From Phytophthora colocasiae (taxonomy: Eukaryota > Oomycota > Peronosporomycetes > Peronosporales > Peronosporaceae), in the NCBI GenBank assembly GCA_018806915.1, contig JAGKQI010000105.1, positions 62,001 to 126,000 of the forward strand: DNA of 64,000 bases, in the 5' to 3' direction. Under the pieces are notes generated by a model that was given only the letters and a program-made list of their open reading frames with translations, was not told where the DNA came from and ran no database searches. Positions 63,995 to 64,000 of this stretch are shown here, piece after piece; the stretch's first letter is position 1; the number at the start of each line of letters is the position of its first letter. Position numbers and translations under genes: made by a program.

Positions 63995-64000
63995 TTAACA

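Overview
The window looks like nuclear DNA of an oomycete, most likely Phytophthora or a close relative. This is inferred from content: many conserved eukaryotic genes with few, short GT-AG introns (about 55-100 nt), small intergenic gaps, plant-like ubiquitin-domain PI4-kinase and RWP-RK genes, secreted Thr/Pro-rich mucin-like proteins of the kind known from Phytophthora cysts and cell walls, an S33-type secreted hydrolase, and decayed MULE-type and other transposon remnants. I found no tRNA, rRNA, CRISPR array or prokaryotic operon, and no convincing RXLR or Crinkler effector.

Layout. 1-5,000 is gene-poor: a degenerate satellite-like array (about 440-1,260), homopolymer tracts, decayed ORFs and a possible LTR. 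5.1-17.2 kb is gene-dense: a ubiquitin-like/PI4-kinase gene, an unknown reverse-strand gene, an ankyrin-RCC1 (IBTK-like) gene, a PP2C phosphatase interrupted by a stop and a frameshift, and a coiled-coil protein. 17.2-22.7 kb is repeat-rich, with a broken MULE transposase and one possible small membrane protein. 22.7-27.1 kb holds a PX-RING protein and a mitochondrial presequence protease (M16C). 28.0-32.7 kb encodes two secreted proteins: a mucin-like protein, and an EGF protein ending in an S74-type intramolecular chaperone domain. 32.7-41.0 kb holds a SEL1L/HRD3-like ERAD protein, Rae1, a mitochondrial Sel1-repeat protein, a histone-fold protein and an aspartate kinase. 42.6-48.3 kb, all on the minus strand, holds a PX protein, glutathione reductase and a TAZ zinc-finger protein. 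49.6-55.5 kb holds a membrane-anchored S33-like hydrolase lacking its nucleophile, and an RWP-RK factor. 56.8-61.6 kb repeats the secreted theme with a membrane-anchored mucin-like paralogue and a sedolisin (S53) protease. At 61.65-62.23 kb lie the last exons of a MAP2K-like kinase cut off where repeat-like sequence begins; the rest to 64,000 appears transposon-derived apart from a possible 42-codon ORF.

Most genes are unrelated housekeeping genes. The linked theme is the secretory pathway and cell surface: two related mucin-like proteins about 28 kb apart, each followed on the same strand by another secreted protein (EGF/S74, and S53), with an ERAD receptor-like gene and a dead S33 hydrolase nearby. 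Intron boundaries were read by eye from GT/AG sites, frame and protein continuity, and need transcript support.
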